From Pseudeuparius sepicola (lineage: Eukaryota; Arthropoda; Insecta; Coleoptera; Anthribidae): 64,000 nucleotides of DNA. The translations under genes and the position numbers were made by a program. The first letter of the stretch is position 1. Each line of letters opens with the position of its first letter. The notes under the pieces are model-generated. The model did not search any database, was not told the DNA's origin, and was given only the letters and a program-made list of their open reading frames with translations. Below are positions 21,501 to 31,572 of the stretch, piece after piece. Location of the stretch: contig OY987298.1 in NCBI GenBank assembly GCA_963920635.1, positions 105,653,309 through 105,717,308 on the forward strand. The letters are read 5' to 3'.

Positions 21501-24500
21501 TTGTACTCTAAGCAAATTTCATATTTCGTAATTTTTTGCGCTTCCTGTGTATTATACGGGTGCAAGCTCGTGATACAGTTAAGTCTTGAGTCGTCCCTAT
21601 GTGTGTGTGGTGTGGGCCACCATAAATCCTAAGAACACATTATTTACATTCAACTTCAACATAAATTTAACTTTAAATTCTAAATAAACATAAAAAGCTA
21701 TGCTATTTTATAATTCAATTTATGTGCAATTAATGTAATTTTAGATAAATTCTGTAAACTTTTGATACTTTACCTAAAGGTGCATGAAAATTTACATGCT
21801 TAGTACTGGATTATTAAGTGCATTTATACGGTACGCATATTATGTAAATTTCACTATTCGTGGTATATTTTTATCTTATATACAAGAACTACCAACGAGA
21901 TTTTCTCGCTTATTTTGCGCCCTACAAAACGAACGTGAGAAACAAAAATTAATGTAGCCAAGTATAAAAAACCTAAAATTGAGCAAAAAATTAATAGCCA
22001 CCTTGAGCAGGAAAACGTTCATATTGAAAATTAATGACATTATGCAACTATGGGTACACAGATAGTTTAAAAAAATTACACAGGGTCTTCGGCTCTCTTG
22101 AGGCTATCCATTTTTTCGTTTATTTCTTATTAAACGATTTTCTCGCTTATTTTGGGCCGCACAGAAAATACGTAAGAAAATTAAAAATATGGCAATTTTG
22201 GTCAGCCAGATGACGTTAAAAAAGAAATGGGCCTCCAACCCCAACCAAATCTCCCCTGGGTGCGCCACTGGTTGTGCCCAATTTTAGTTTTTTTTTTATA
22301 TTGAGCGACAAGTTGGCCATAGATGCCGATTTCTTTTTCAGCACCACTTATTTGTATAAGGGCAGAATAAGCGAGAAAATCGCGGTGGTAGTCCTAAAAA
22401 AGCATCCTTTAGATCCAAGATTCAAGGCATTAAAATTACCTATTATAATATTTATATGTAAGTAATTTTTTACCTATGTAGTCGAAAGAAAAATCGGCGA
22501 AAAATCCTGCTTACATAATCTAGTTTTTTATTTTTTTAACTCAAAACTAACCAACATATCGGCAATTTCTATTTAATTGGGACAGGTAAAATATTATTAT
22601 TCTAAGGCAACTAACTAACCATTTTCCAGCATGCGCAAAGTGTCTCTACAACGTGTACCTACACGTAAATAAATGATGTAAACGCCTTCAAAACTGTCTC
22701 CCTCATTGGTTGTTGGCTGACACTAATTTACCCCGGACGATCCCTAAATGTCTGGTGTTTTGAGATGGGATAATTCCGGCTCAAAATAACAACAGTTACA
22801 TTATAATTAGTATTCGTTTTTATTTAGGGAGAATGAACAAAGCCTATACTGTAATATTCTGGCAAATTCATGGAGTACAACGTTTCATGTTACCAGAAAA
22901 ATTAGTACCTACCTACTCTTCTCGATTTTATACTGTTTTATCGATGTTTATTGTTAAATTTTTATTGTTCGGTGTTAAAATATCTATTCGTTTCTATTTA
23001 TTTCAGGACTTGATATTCACAATCAAGTCTGTTATTCCTGGCAAAATTATTATTAACCAAGAACCCAAAAAACCTAAAAATTCTAACCTAGAAAATCATA
23101 CTATTGAAACCTTCAAGCGTCGCCGAAACCTAAACACTGCTTCAAGCAAGCACTCAAGCTTAGAGCTATCGGTGTTTAGGTTTACTAGTTCGGCTAGGGG
23201 AGCTATCCTGTAGGTCTGTGCCTGTACGTAACAATATTACAAATTTTATATTTTTTGAGACGCAAAACGATAGGCCCCAAAATGAAAAAGTTAAAATCGT
23301 TATTTTATTTCCTACATCAATAGAAGCTGTTAGCCCGCTATTGATATTTTAATTCAAATTTCCGTTCCATAACAAGTTCATGCAAATTTTAAATATTCTG
23401 GAGCCAGAGGTTTAAAAACGGAGGGGTGTAAAATTCTCCTTTCATCTGTTACTTGCAAATTGTTTCAAATATTAAATATTCCGTGTCTCGAGAGATATAA
23501 AAACGAAAAATTCAGATTCAGTTCCGTAGATATTTCCGCGAGTTACGAGTAGATACGCGGTGGTATTTTAGTGTTTTTCTTTCTCCGAACATTTATAGGC
23601 TTCGTTGTTATATTTTCAACGTCAAAGATTTGACAACGTGATCTTTTGTACTTTTTTTACTAGAGTCAAATAATTACTTTTCTTGAAATGGTACCGCCCT
23701 GCTACTGGTGTTTCCTTTGAGTCATCCTGTATATCTACGGTGGGAATGAAATACATTTTGGTTTTATGCAACTAAATAGTTTCCTGGGAAATTACATTCC
23801 TATTTCCTGCAACTGATAAAAATAGACCAGAGAGTTTTATATTCGTTAAATACTAGTTGTTCGAAATATATCATTTTATATAGGATAATTAGGAATAGAA
23901 AACTATTTGCAAATTATAGGTGCACACATCCTGTCATAATAGACTATATGGGTTACAGTTGTTATTAATATGAATTGCCAGCAACAACCATTTAAATCTA
24001 TATATGCTACTTCCCGCGAAAGGTAGATACAGGTAGATACCAAATATCCAAATAATTTGTATTTGCAACTAACAATTTTCCTAGAAAATATTTGAAAATT
24101 GGAGATCTCACCTGAATAATTGAGTTGAAAACTGGACGAAATTGGTGTATTGTAATTATTATTGTCATTGTAGCTTTTATTGTCATTTGCAGCTTTTTCG
24201 GAAAATAGCATTGCTGTTTTCAGTAACAGATTACAACCGGGGAATAAGTATGGAATAGTCGGGCAATATGGAATACACCCAAATTTTAGAAACCATGGCG
24301 CCATCTAACTGTGGTTATCCAAATTTACATTTCTTAGTACACTGTTGTTCCATTGATATCGAAGACTTTGGCCTTGCGTGCTTTTATACTGCGAGGCATC
24401 AGTTATTTAGTTTTTGAGGTTATCAAAGTTTTCGAACAGTGTGGGATCTGAACGGTAAGCGCGGGTATTTTCATCAAAATAATAACTTTTAACTGCAGCA

Positions 24501-25107
24501 ACACTATATTAAAGACCTTGCATAGCGCTGTTTCAAGCGTTAGCCACTGGCGCCACACGACGAAAAAAATCGACAGGGTGGCTTAATGAACACCATTGTC
24601 GCAGAATCTTTTAGAAAATAAAAACATGCAAATATGTCTTATATAACGAATTTAATATCCAAAATAAAATAAAATGATTGTATGTTATGTCTCTTCAATT
24701 TAACAAGTTTACGTGACATATTTCCTTAGATTTCTTAAGAAAAGCAAGTCTAAAAACAAGCAAGAATATTTTGGTAACTTTTGGTTTGAAATGAAGTCCA
24801 TGGCTAGCTGTAGCGTAAGTATAGAACGCTAATGCGTTCCAGAGTTTCCACTTTCCTCTTTATATAGTGGGCCATTGGTTCGCTTTGGGGATATAGACCA
24901 AATTTTCTACGTTAGTTCTTGCATATGTTACAAAATACCCTTCCAAAATATAATATCCAGAATTCTCGCTTCTTCAACTGGTTGGACAGATCATCACGTA
25001 CTTAATTCCATAATATAGTTTTTATTCTTCTGCAATTCGCATAATGGTCTGAGCACTCCGAGCATACGATTTTCTTCAGGAGCATGGAAATTTCATGTCA
25101 TCACAAA
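18509..25107. other. 6.6-kb stretch without a recognised gene
   Basis: Mostly AT-rich sequence with short spurious frames. Around 20380-20800 base composition is more balanced (including GCGATTATCTCGGCTATGAT), which may mark a conserved noncoding element, but that cannot be judged without comparison. Copies of a TTTTCTCGCTTATTTTG-like segment near 21900, 22138 and, inverted, 22365 point to old repeat fragments. GGGTGCGCCACTGG near 22260 resembles a TE terminus. Confidence 0.5.
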
Positions 25108-25112
25108 CAAAT

Positions 25113-25548
25113 TGTTGTATCTTTTAGTTTAAGGATAAGTAATCCGTTCTTAATTTCGGGAAATTGGGGTATTATATTTGGCAACGCCGCGCCAGGTTTC
25201 GAAAACCGTTGGTTAGTCTTTTTTGCGACCTAAAAAATATTCAGTTCGGGAATCGATCAGTACCGGTGAAGAAGTCGACAAAAACGGGCGCGGCGGGCGC
25301 GTTAGAATTATTTTCTTTATTTCACAATCTTACCGGGTTCACGGTTGCAGATCGGGACAATAATTATTAGGTGTTTTCCTGTAAATTTCCTTCTTTCCTT
25401 TTCCTGCTTACTACCTAAACACCGAACGAGATCTGGATAAGAGCAGAGTATCATCTCCGGTAAGTGACTTATTAATTTTTCGTACCAGCGACCTTTATTA
25501 ATTACAATTTATCATTTACGTGGTTTTGTGCAGACCGGTGCCAAAACA
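25113..25548 (+). repeat. BEL/Pao 5' LTR
   Basis: The 436-bp terminal repeat starts TGTTG and ends AAACA and matches 31132-31567. It contains a strong 5' splice-site-like CCGGTAAGTG near 25458-25467 and a TTTTGTGCAG acceptor-like sequence near 25523-25532. The 68-codon frame inside occurs in both LTRs and is not a likely gene. Confidence 0.95.
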
Positions 25549-25549
25549 T

Positions 25550-25570
25550 TTGGTCCTTATCGACCCGGAT
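25550..25570 (+). other. candidate primer binding site of the BEL element
   Basis: One base after the LTR the sequence reads TTGGTCCTTATCGACCCGG. It partly matches the complement of a tRNA-Tyr 3' end, with a two-base interruption. Position supports a primer site; tRNA identity is uncertain. Confidence 0.4.
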
Positions 25571-25862
25571 TACGAATTTGTCGAAATTTTGCAGTAAACT
25601 ATCGGGGTTTTATTGTAAAATTTACTTGGTTGGAGTTTAAAATTGCTTCAACGTCGGTCACTTTCAACGGTGCTCAATTTATAAAAACGTCTGAGTTTTT
25701 TTGTCAGATTGTTTTCGGAACTACGGCGCGGGGCTGTTAGTTGAAAATTTGTTGACGGTTGGTACTGAAAAACGGTTTCAGTACATTATATAGCAGTATT
25801 TAATAAACATTTACATTTAGTAACGTTGGTGTTTGGGTTATAATTTACTTTCTTGGTTGAAA

Positions 25863-28800
25863 ATGGGTACAACGCCAGAAAGAGAATTTAAGATGCTTAC
25901 GGCAAAAAAAGAGTCTTTGTATTCGATTCTCCAGACAATGTATGATTTGTCAAAAAATTTGAAGGTTAAAGGTAATTTAGAAAAATTCCAAATGTTGTAT
26001 TTTTCTCTGGAGACTACTCGGACCGATTTATTGCGGGTTATAGATGAAATTAATTCGGTGGGATTTGAAGTTAAACAGGATTTTTCCCCGGATTATAAAG
26101 TTCTGCCCACAATAAATGAAATTTGTTGTCACATTCGGAGTGCCGCAAACAAACTCGAGTTAGTGCCGTCCACCAATCCTTCTACCGCTAGTTCTAGTCA
26201 AAATGTCGGAAATGTAAACGTAGAGGAGTATCGCGGTTTACCGTCGTTGCCAAAAATCGAATTGCCAGATTTTTCGGGAGATATTCGCGATTGGGAAACG
26301 TTTTATTCGATTTTTAAAACACGGATTCACGATAATAAATCCATAAGTTCGGTGGATAAGATGCATTATTTGGTCGGTCGTTTAAAGGGTCCGGCACGGA
26401 GTGTTTGCGCGGGAGTTTCTCTCACGGGAGAGAACTATGAAATTGTATGGCAAACATTGCTTGATAAATATCAAGATAAGCGATATTTGGCGAATAGTTA
26501 TTTAGATCAAATTTTTGATTTCAAGCCACTGCACGGGGAGTCGGGAAGAAATTTAGATATATTCTTGGAAAAATTTGATGTGGCAGTGAGCGCTCTTAAG
26601 AAGCTAATAATTCCGGATTTGGCGGATTTTATGCTTTTGTATTTAGCAATCGGAAAGTTGGACTGTGAAACGGTAAAAGGGTTTGATATGAGCGAGCGTG
26701 GAGCGGGAGAGATACCTTCGTATAGTAAGCTTATCAAATTTGTAAAGGAACAGTCTAAACTACTTCATTTACACAAGCCTGGTTCTTCACAAAACGTCGG
26801 TAATAAACAAAAAAATCCAAGAACGTTTTTTGGGCAAGCAAAAGGAAAAGATTATAAATTGAAGACCACTTCATGTGTTCTCTGTAACAAGGTGGGCCAT
26901 TATTTAAGTCGGTGTAGTCAATTTAGATCTTTGGCGCCTTTAGAACGTTATGAGCTTGTAAGAAAGAATAATTGGTGTTTTAATTGTTTATCTAGCGCTC
27001 ACGGGGTACGGTCCTGTACAGTGGATAGAACGTGCATAGAATGCGACAAAAAACATCACATACTGTTACATGGGGCTAAGGTGGAGCAAGACAGTAATGC
27101 TAGAATTGAATCTTCAAGGCAAGAAAGCCATAAGGAATTCAATGCAGGTGAAACCTCTCATAATGTAACACTTTGTACTTTTATCGATTCGGAAAATAAT
27201 TTAAAGGAGCACCCGGTAGTGATGTTATCTACGGCGGAAGTGGTAGTTTTGAATAGTCCTTTAAAAAATAATAAGGCTAGAATTATTATAGACAATGGGA
27301 GTCAAAGTAATTTATTAACGATAAAGGCTTGCAAAAAATTGGGTTTGAAGCCTGAGAGAATTTTCGCGTCGATTGTAGGTCTCGGAGAGAATGAACAAGC
27401 AATTAAAGGGGTAGTCAATGTGGTTGTCAGCTCACGTTATGATCGCGACAAAAAATTTGTTTTCCAAGCGTTTTTAATCAAAAGCATTACGCGTAAGTTT
27501 CCTGATACTAAACTAGGAGAAGAAATAGTTAGTAAGTTTAAACATCTTCCTTTGGCGGACCCTAAATATTATTTACCGGGGGAGGTAGATGGTATTATAG
27601 GAGCGGAATTATATCCTTTTCTGATGGGTACCAAAAAAATGTTTGCAGATTCGGCGGCGGCTCTGGAAACAGTTTTCGGTTATGTGATATCAGGCAAAAT
27701 ATTTGGGCCATTAAGTACCGTGGCACGTACATTTTTTACGGCGGAGCAGGGAGTGTCTATTGAACACTTGGTAGCCAGATTTTGGGAATTGGAACAAGTT
27801 CCTAAAATTAAGCTGGCTCATCCAGATGATGAGATTTGTGAAAAGATCTACCAAACTACGGTGATTAGGGATTTGAGCGGTCGGTTTTCGGTAGCTTTAC
27901 CTTTTAAATTTCCTCCTGAAAGTTTGGGAGATTCTAAGCACGGAGCTTTGTCGAGACTCAGATCTTTAGAGAAAAGATTGAGTAAAGATGAGAAATTGCG
28001 AATTCATTACAATGCGGCTATGCAGGATTTTTTAAGTCAAGGTCACATGAGGTTGGTAGAAAATTCATCCGAGTCACAGTTTTCGTATTACCTTGCGCAT
28101 CATCCGGTGATTAAAGCGGGAAGTACGAGTACTCCCGTACGAGTAGTATTAGATGCCAGTTACCCTTCGGATAATAGTCTATCACTAAATGACTTGCTAT
28201 ATTGTGGACCAAAACTTCAAACGGATATTTGCACTCTATTAATTAATTTTCGTCTATTTTTCATAGCAATGACCGCAGATATACGGCAGATGTATAGGCA
28301 GATAAAATTAATAGAAGAACATTGGAAATTTCAGAGATTGTTGTTTCGATTTGATCCTAACGAAGATATAAAAACGTATGAAATAACAGTAGTAGCTTTC
28401 GGTATAAAGTCTTCTCCATATTTGGCTTTAAGAACAGTTAATGAATTAGTAGCTAGAGAAAGGGAACATTTTCCATTAGTCTCAGAATTTGTTTCTCATG
28501 GGTTATATATGGATGATTTTGTATGTAGTGTAGCTTCGGAAGTTGAGGCGCATAAACTTTACAGCGAAGCGATTGATTTATTTGCGGCGGGGGGTTTTGA
28601 TTTGGTCAAGTGGTCCACAAACTCTGGTAATCTTCTGGAGAAAATTCCGGAAAGCAAACGTCTTTCGGACAAAGTCGTTTTTAAGGCAGACACTAAAATT
28701 TTGGGAATACAGTGGAACCCGGACACGGACATGTTCAGTTTTTCCATCCTCACACCAAGTGGCAAATGCACAAAACGAAATATTTTATCCGCAGTAGCTC

Positions 28801-31049
28801 GTTGTTATGATCCATTGGGTTTAATTGCTCCTTTCATATTGCGTTTAAAGTTATTAGTCAAAGAGATGTGGAAACTGAAATTGGAATGGGATGTGCCAGC
28901 ACCTCGGGAGATTCTTATTGTTTGGGATCAGTTGCGGGATGACTGGAAGTTGTTGGAATCTTTGCAAATTCCTCGGCATGTAGGGGTTAAAAAAGGGTGT
29001 CCAGTGATTTTAGTAGCCTTTGCAGATGCCAGCCAAGAGGGTTACGGAGCGGTTGTTTATGTAAAAACTCTAAGTTCTGACGAAAATAATAGTAAAGTGG
29101 CGTTGCTTTGCGCTAAATCGAAAGTGTCCCCGTTCAAAATGACCACTATTCCTCGATTAGAATTGTGTGCGGCGGTTCTTTTATCCTCCCTAGTAAAACA
29201 TGTTTTAGAAGTTTATCAAGAACGGATTCCTATTTCTCAAGTAGTCGCTTTCTCGGATTCATCTACTGTCATTCAGTGGATTCAGTCTTATGAATTAAAA
29301 GACATATTTGTGGCCAATCGGGTGGCTCAAATAAAGGATAATATTCCAAATACAAGTTGGCGCCATATAGATGGCAAGGAAAATCCGGCGGATTGTTTGT
29401 CGAGAGGTCTTACAGCATCGTTGCTACTGAAACATGAATTGTGGTTTTCGGGTCCGGCGTGGTTGCAGAAAAATGAAGCGGAGTGGCCTATAACAGTCGT
29501 TCAAAACTTTTGTAAAACATTGGTCGAAGATAATTGTGTTTTGATGACAAGATCGGCGAAGTTGACAAAAGAAAGTTCGGATTCTTTTTATCAAATGATG
29601 GAGAGAAATTCTTCCTGGATGAAAATTTTGCGAATAACTGTTTGGGTTCTCAGGTTTCTAAAACGTTTGCCTATGAAAAACTATATTGGAATTTTAGATA
29701 TTCAAAGGGCAGAAAAAACCTTGGTGCGGATTGTGCAGTCGAGGCATTTTGCGGTAGATATGTTGACATTAAAAAATTCAAACGAATGTGCCCCTCGATT
29801 GAGAAAACTTCATCCTTTTGTATTAGATGGATTACTAAGGGTGGGGGGTCGTTTGCAAAATACCAATTTAAGTTTAAGGCAGAAGCATCCTTTAATCCTA
29901 CCCGCAAAAGATATTTTCGTAGAAAGATTAGTTGATTTCTATCACAAAGCGCATCTTCATACGGGACCCTATTTATTAGAGGCGATACTTCGACAAAAAT
30001 ATTGGATTGTCGGCGGTAGAAATCTTATTAGGCAACGAGTGCATACATGTAATACATGTTTTCGGTTAAAACCCTTTTCGCCCACCCCTCTGATGGCCGA
30101 TTTACCGGCTCATCGAGTGTCAGGAAGTAAAGCTTTTGTGCATACTGGGGTAGATTATTTCGGACCTATTAGAATAACTTTGGGTAGAAAGAGGGGCGCG
30201 GCAGTTCATAAGGCGTATGTGTGTCTTTTTATTTGTATGAACGTGAAAGCAGTTCATCTGGAGCTGTCCAGTTCCTTGTCCACAGCGCATTTTTTACTTT
30301 CTTTTAAAAGATTTTTGGCGCGACGCGGACCATGCAAGGTTCTATATTCGGATCGGGGCACTAATTTTGTCGGGGCAAAATCGGTGCTTGCAGATATTAA
30401 TAAGTTTGTTAATTCTGCAGATTTTCAAAATCACCTTTCTTCCGAGTTAACCTTGAATGGTGTCGAGTGGTGTTTTAATACTCCCGCGTCTCCACATATG
30501 GGTGGTCTCTGGGAGAGTAATGTTAAATCGGCGAAAAATCACATTTATCGGGTGTTGGGAGATCAGTTATTAACGTACGAAGAACTGGCTTCACTTTTGA
30601 CTCAGGTTGAATCGGTCCTGAATTCTCGCCCTTTGTGTAAGCTTTCCAACGACCCTTCGGCTCCGGAGGCGCTAACTCCGTCGCATTTTTTGACCTTACA
30701 ACCTCTCCAGAGTCTCCCAGCGGAAGACGTCACCGCAATTCCGATAAATAGGCTAGACAGATTTCAATTGATTGATCGGATGGTTCAGGATCTGTGGAAA
30801 AGATGGAGATTGGAATATTTAACTACTTTACAAGTTCGAGGTAAATGGACTTCCAAGGTTGCTAATATCACGGTCGGCACTGTGATAGTCCTAAAGGAGG
30901 ATAACACCCCTCCATTGCATTGGCCATTGGCAGTGATTACCCAGGTTCACCCAGGAAAGGATGGGATCGTTCGAAATGTCACAGTCAGAACGAATAAAGG
31001 CACCTTTTCACGGCCAGTCGTGAAAACATGTCCTTTACCCAACCAATAA
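25863..31049 (+). CDS. BEL/Pao gag-pol polyprotein, intact
   Basis: 1728 codons from ATG at 25863; an upstream TTG in frame is not needed. Domains in order are a Pao gag-type region (PKIELPDFSGDIRDWETF, about residue 125), zinc knuckles (CVLCNKVGHYLSRC near 337 and CFNCLSSAHGVRSC near 370), and an A17-type protease with IIIDNGSQSN near 477. Reverse transcriptase follows with VRVVLDASYPS near 760, ADIRQMYRQI near 805 and YMDDFVCS near 882. RNase H has AFADASQEGYG near 1053 and FSDSSTVIQWI near 1131. The integrase zinc finger spans about 1361-1396, and the core triad is in VDYFGP (1430), SDRGTNF (1497) and LWESN (1550). A C-terminal DUF5641-like region follows. The polyprotein carries out particle assembly, reverse transcription and integration. 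The protease reads D-N-G where D-S/T-G is usual. Confidence 0.96.
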   Translation: MGTTPEREFKMLTAKKESLYSILQTMYDLSKNLKVKGNLEKFQMLYFSLETTRTDLLRVIDEINSVGFEVKQDFSPDYKVLPTINEICCHIRSAANKLELVPSTNPSTASSSQNVGNVNVEEYRGLPSLPKIELPDFSGDIRDWETFYSIFKTRIHDNKSISSVDKMHYLVGRLKGPARSVCAGVSLTGENYEIVWQTLLDKYQDKRYLANSYLDQIFDFKPLHGESGRNLDIFLEKFDVAVSALKKLIIPDLADFMLLYLAIGKLDCETVKGFDMSERGAGEIPSYSKLIKFVKEQSKLLHLHKPGSSQNVGNKQKNPRTFFGQAKGKDYKLKTTSCVLCNKVGHYLSRCSQFRSLAPLERYELVRKNNWCFNCLSSAHGVRSCTVDRTCIECDKKHHILLHGAKVEQDSNARIESSRQESHKEFNAGETSHNVTLCTFIDSENNLKEHPVVMLSTAEVVVLNSPLKNNKARIIIDNGSQSNLLTIKACKKLGLKPERIFASIVGLGENEQAIKGVVNVVVSSRYDRDKKFVFQAFLIKSITRKFPDTKLGEEIVSKFKHLPLADPKYYLPGEVDGIIGAELYPFLMGTKKMFADSAAALETVFGYVISGKIFGPLSTVARTFFTAEQGVSIEHLVARFWELEQVPKIKLAHPDDEICEKIYQTTVIRDLSGRFSVALPFKFPPESLGDSKHGALSRLRSLEKRLSKDEKLRIHYNAAMQDFLSQGHMRLVENSSESQFSYYLAHHPVIKAGSTSTPVRVVLDASYPSDNSLSLNDLLYCGPKLQTDICTLLINFRLFFIAMTADIRQMYRQIKLIEEHWKFQRLLFRFDPNEDIKTYEITVVAFGIKSSPYLALRTVNELVAREREHFPLVSEFVSHGLYMDDFVCSVASEVEAHKLYSEAIDLFAAGGFDLVKWSTNSGNLLEKIPESKRLSDKVVFKADTKILGIQWNPDTDMFSFSILTPSGKCTKRNILSAVARCYDPLGLIAPFILRLKLLVKEMWKLKLEWDVPAPREILIVWDQLRDDWKLLESLQIPRHVGVKKGCPVILVAFADASQEGYGAVVYVKTLSSDENNSKVALLCAKSKVSPFKMTTIPRLELCAAVLLSSLVKHVLEVYQERIPISQVVAFSDSSTVIQWIQSYELKDIFVANRVAQIKDNIPNTSWRHIDGKENPADCLSRGLTASLLLKHELWFSGPAWLQKNEAEWPITVVQNFCKTLVEDNCVLMTRSAKLTKESSDSFYQMMERNSSWMKILRITVWVLRFLKRLPMKNYIGILDIQRAEKTLVRIVQSRHFAVDMLTLKNSNECAPRLRKLHPFVLDGLLRVGGRLQNTNLSLRQKHPLILPAKDIFVERLVDFYHKAHLHTGPYLLEAILRQKYWIVGGRNLIRQRVHTCNTCFRLKPFSPTPLMADLPAHRVSGSKAFVHTGVDYFGPIRITLGRKRGAAVHKAYVCLFICMNVKAVHLELSSSLSTAHFLLSFKRFLARRGPCKVLYSDRGTNFVGAKSVLADINKFVNSADFQNHLSSELTLNGVEWCFNTPASPHMGGLWESNVKSAKNHIYRVLGDQLLTYEELASLLTQVESVLNSRPLCKLSNDPSAPEALTPSHFLTLQPLQSLPAEDVTAIPINRLDRFQLIDRMVQDLWKRWRLEYLTTLQVRGKWTSKVANITVGTVIVLKEDNTPPLHWPLAVITQVHPGKDGIVRNVTVRTNKGTFSRPVVKTCPLPNQ

Positions 31050-31131
31050 AAGCAGAGCACGTATTTTTTTTTTAGAATAAGTTTATTATTTTTTTGTGTG
31101 TGCTGAAAACCGTTTTTCAGGGTGGGGGGTA

Positions 31132-31567
31132 TGTTGTATCTTTTAGTTTAAGGATAAGTAATCCGTTCTTAATTTCGGGAAATTGGGGTATTATATTTGG
31201 CAACGCCGCGCCAGGTTTCGAAAACCGTTGGTTAGTCTTTTTTGCGACCTAAAAAATATTCAGTTCGGGAATCGATCAGTACCGGTGAAGAAGTCGACAA
31301 AAACGGGCGCGGCGGGCGCGTTAGAATTATTTTCTTTATTTCACAATCTTACCGGGTTCACGGTTGCAGATCGGGACAATAATTATTAGGTGTTTTCCTG
31401 TAAATTTCCTTCTTTCCTTTTCCTGCTTACTACCTAAACACCGAACGAGATCTGGATAAGAGCAGAGTATCATCTCCGGTAAGTGACTTATTAATTTTTC
31501 GTACCAGCGACCTTTATTAATTACAATTTATCATTTACGTGGTTTTGTGCAGACCGGTGCCAAAACA
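31132..31567 (+). repeat. BEL/Pao 3' LTR
   Basis: It matches the 5' LTR over 436 bp with no difference seen by eye. It follows a purine-rich GGGTGGGGGGTA polypurine tract at about 31120-31131, the expected plus-strand primer. Confidence 0.95.
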
Positions 31568-31572
31568 CAAAT

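Larger units (their letters stand above)
25108..31572 (+). mobile_element. complete BEL/Pao LTR retrotransposon with 5-bp target duplication
   Basis: Two 436-bp LTRs (25113-25548 and 31132-31567) begin TGTTGTATC and end CCAAAACA. By eye they are identical over their whole length. CAAAT flanks both ends (25108-25112 and 31568-31572), the target duplication. Between them is one uninterrupted gag-pol frame. Identical LTRs and an open frame indicate recent insertion. The element lies on the opposite strand from the Ih exons. Confidence 0.97.

Noticed and set aside
25164..25370. 68-codon open frame, present again at 31183-31389
   Set aside because: It lies within the BEL LTR and is duplicated only because the LTR is; there is no protein-like signal.
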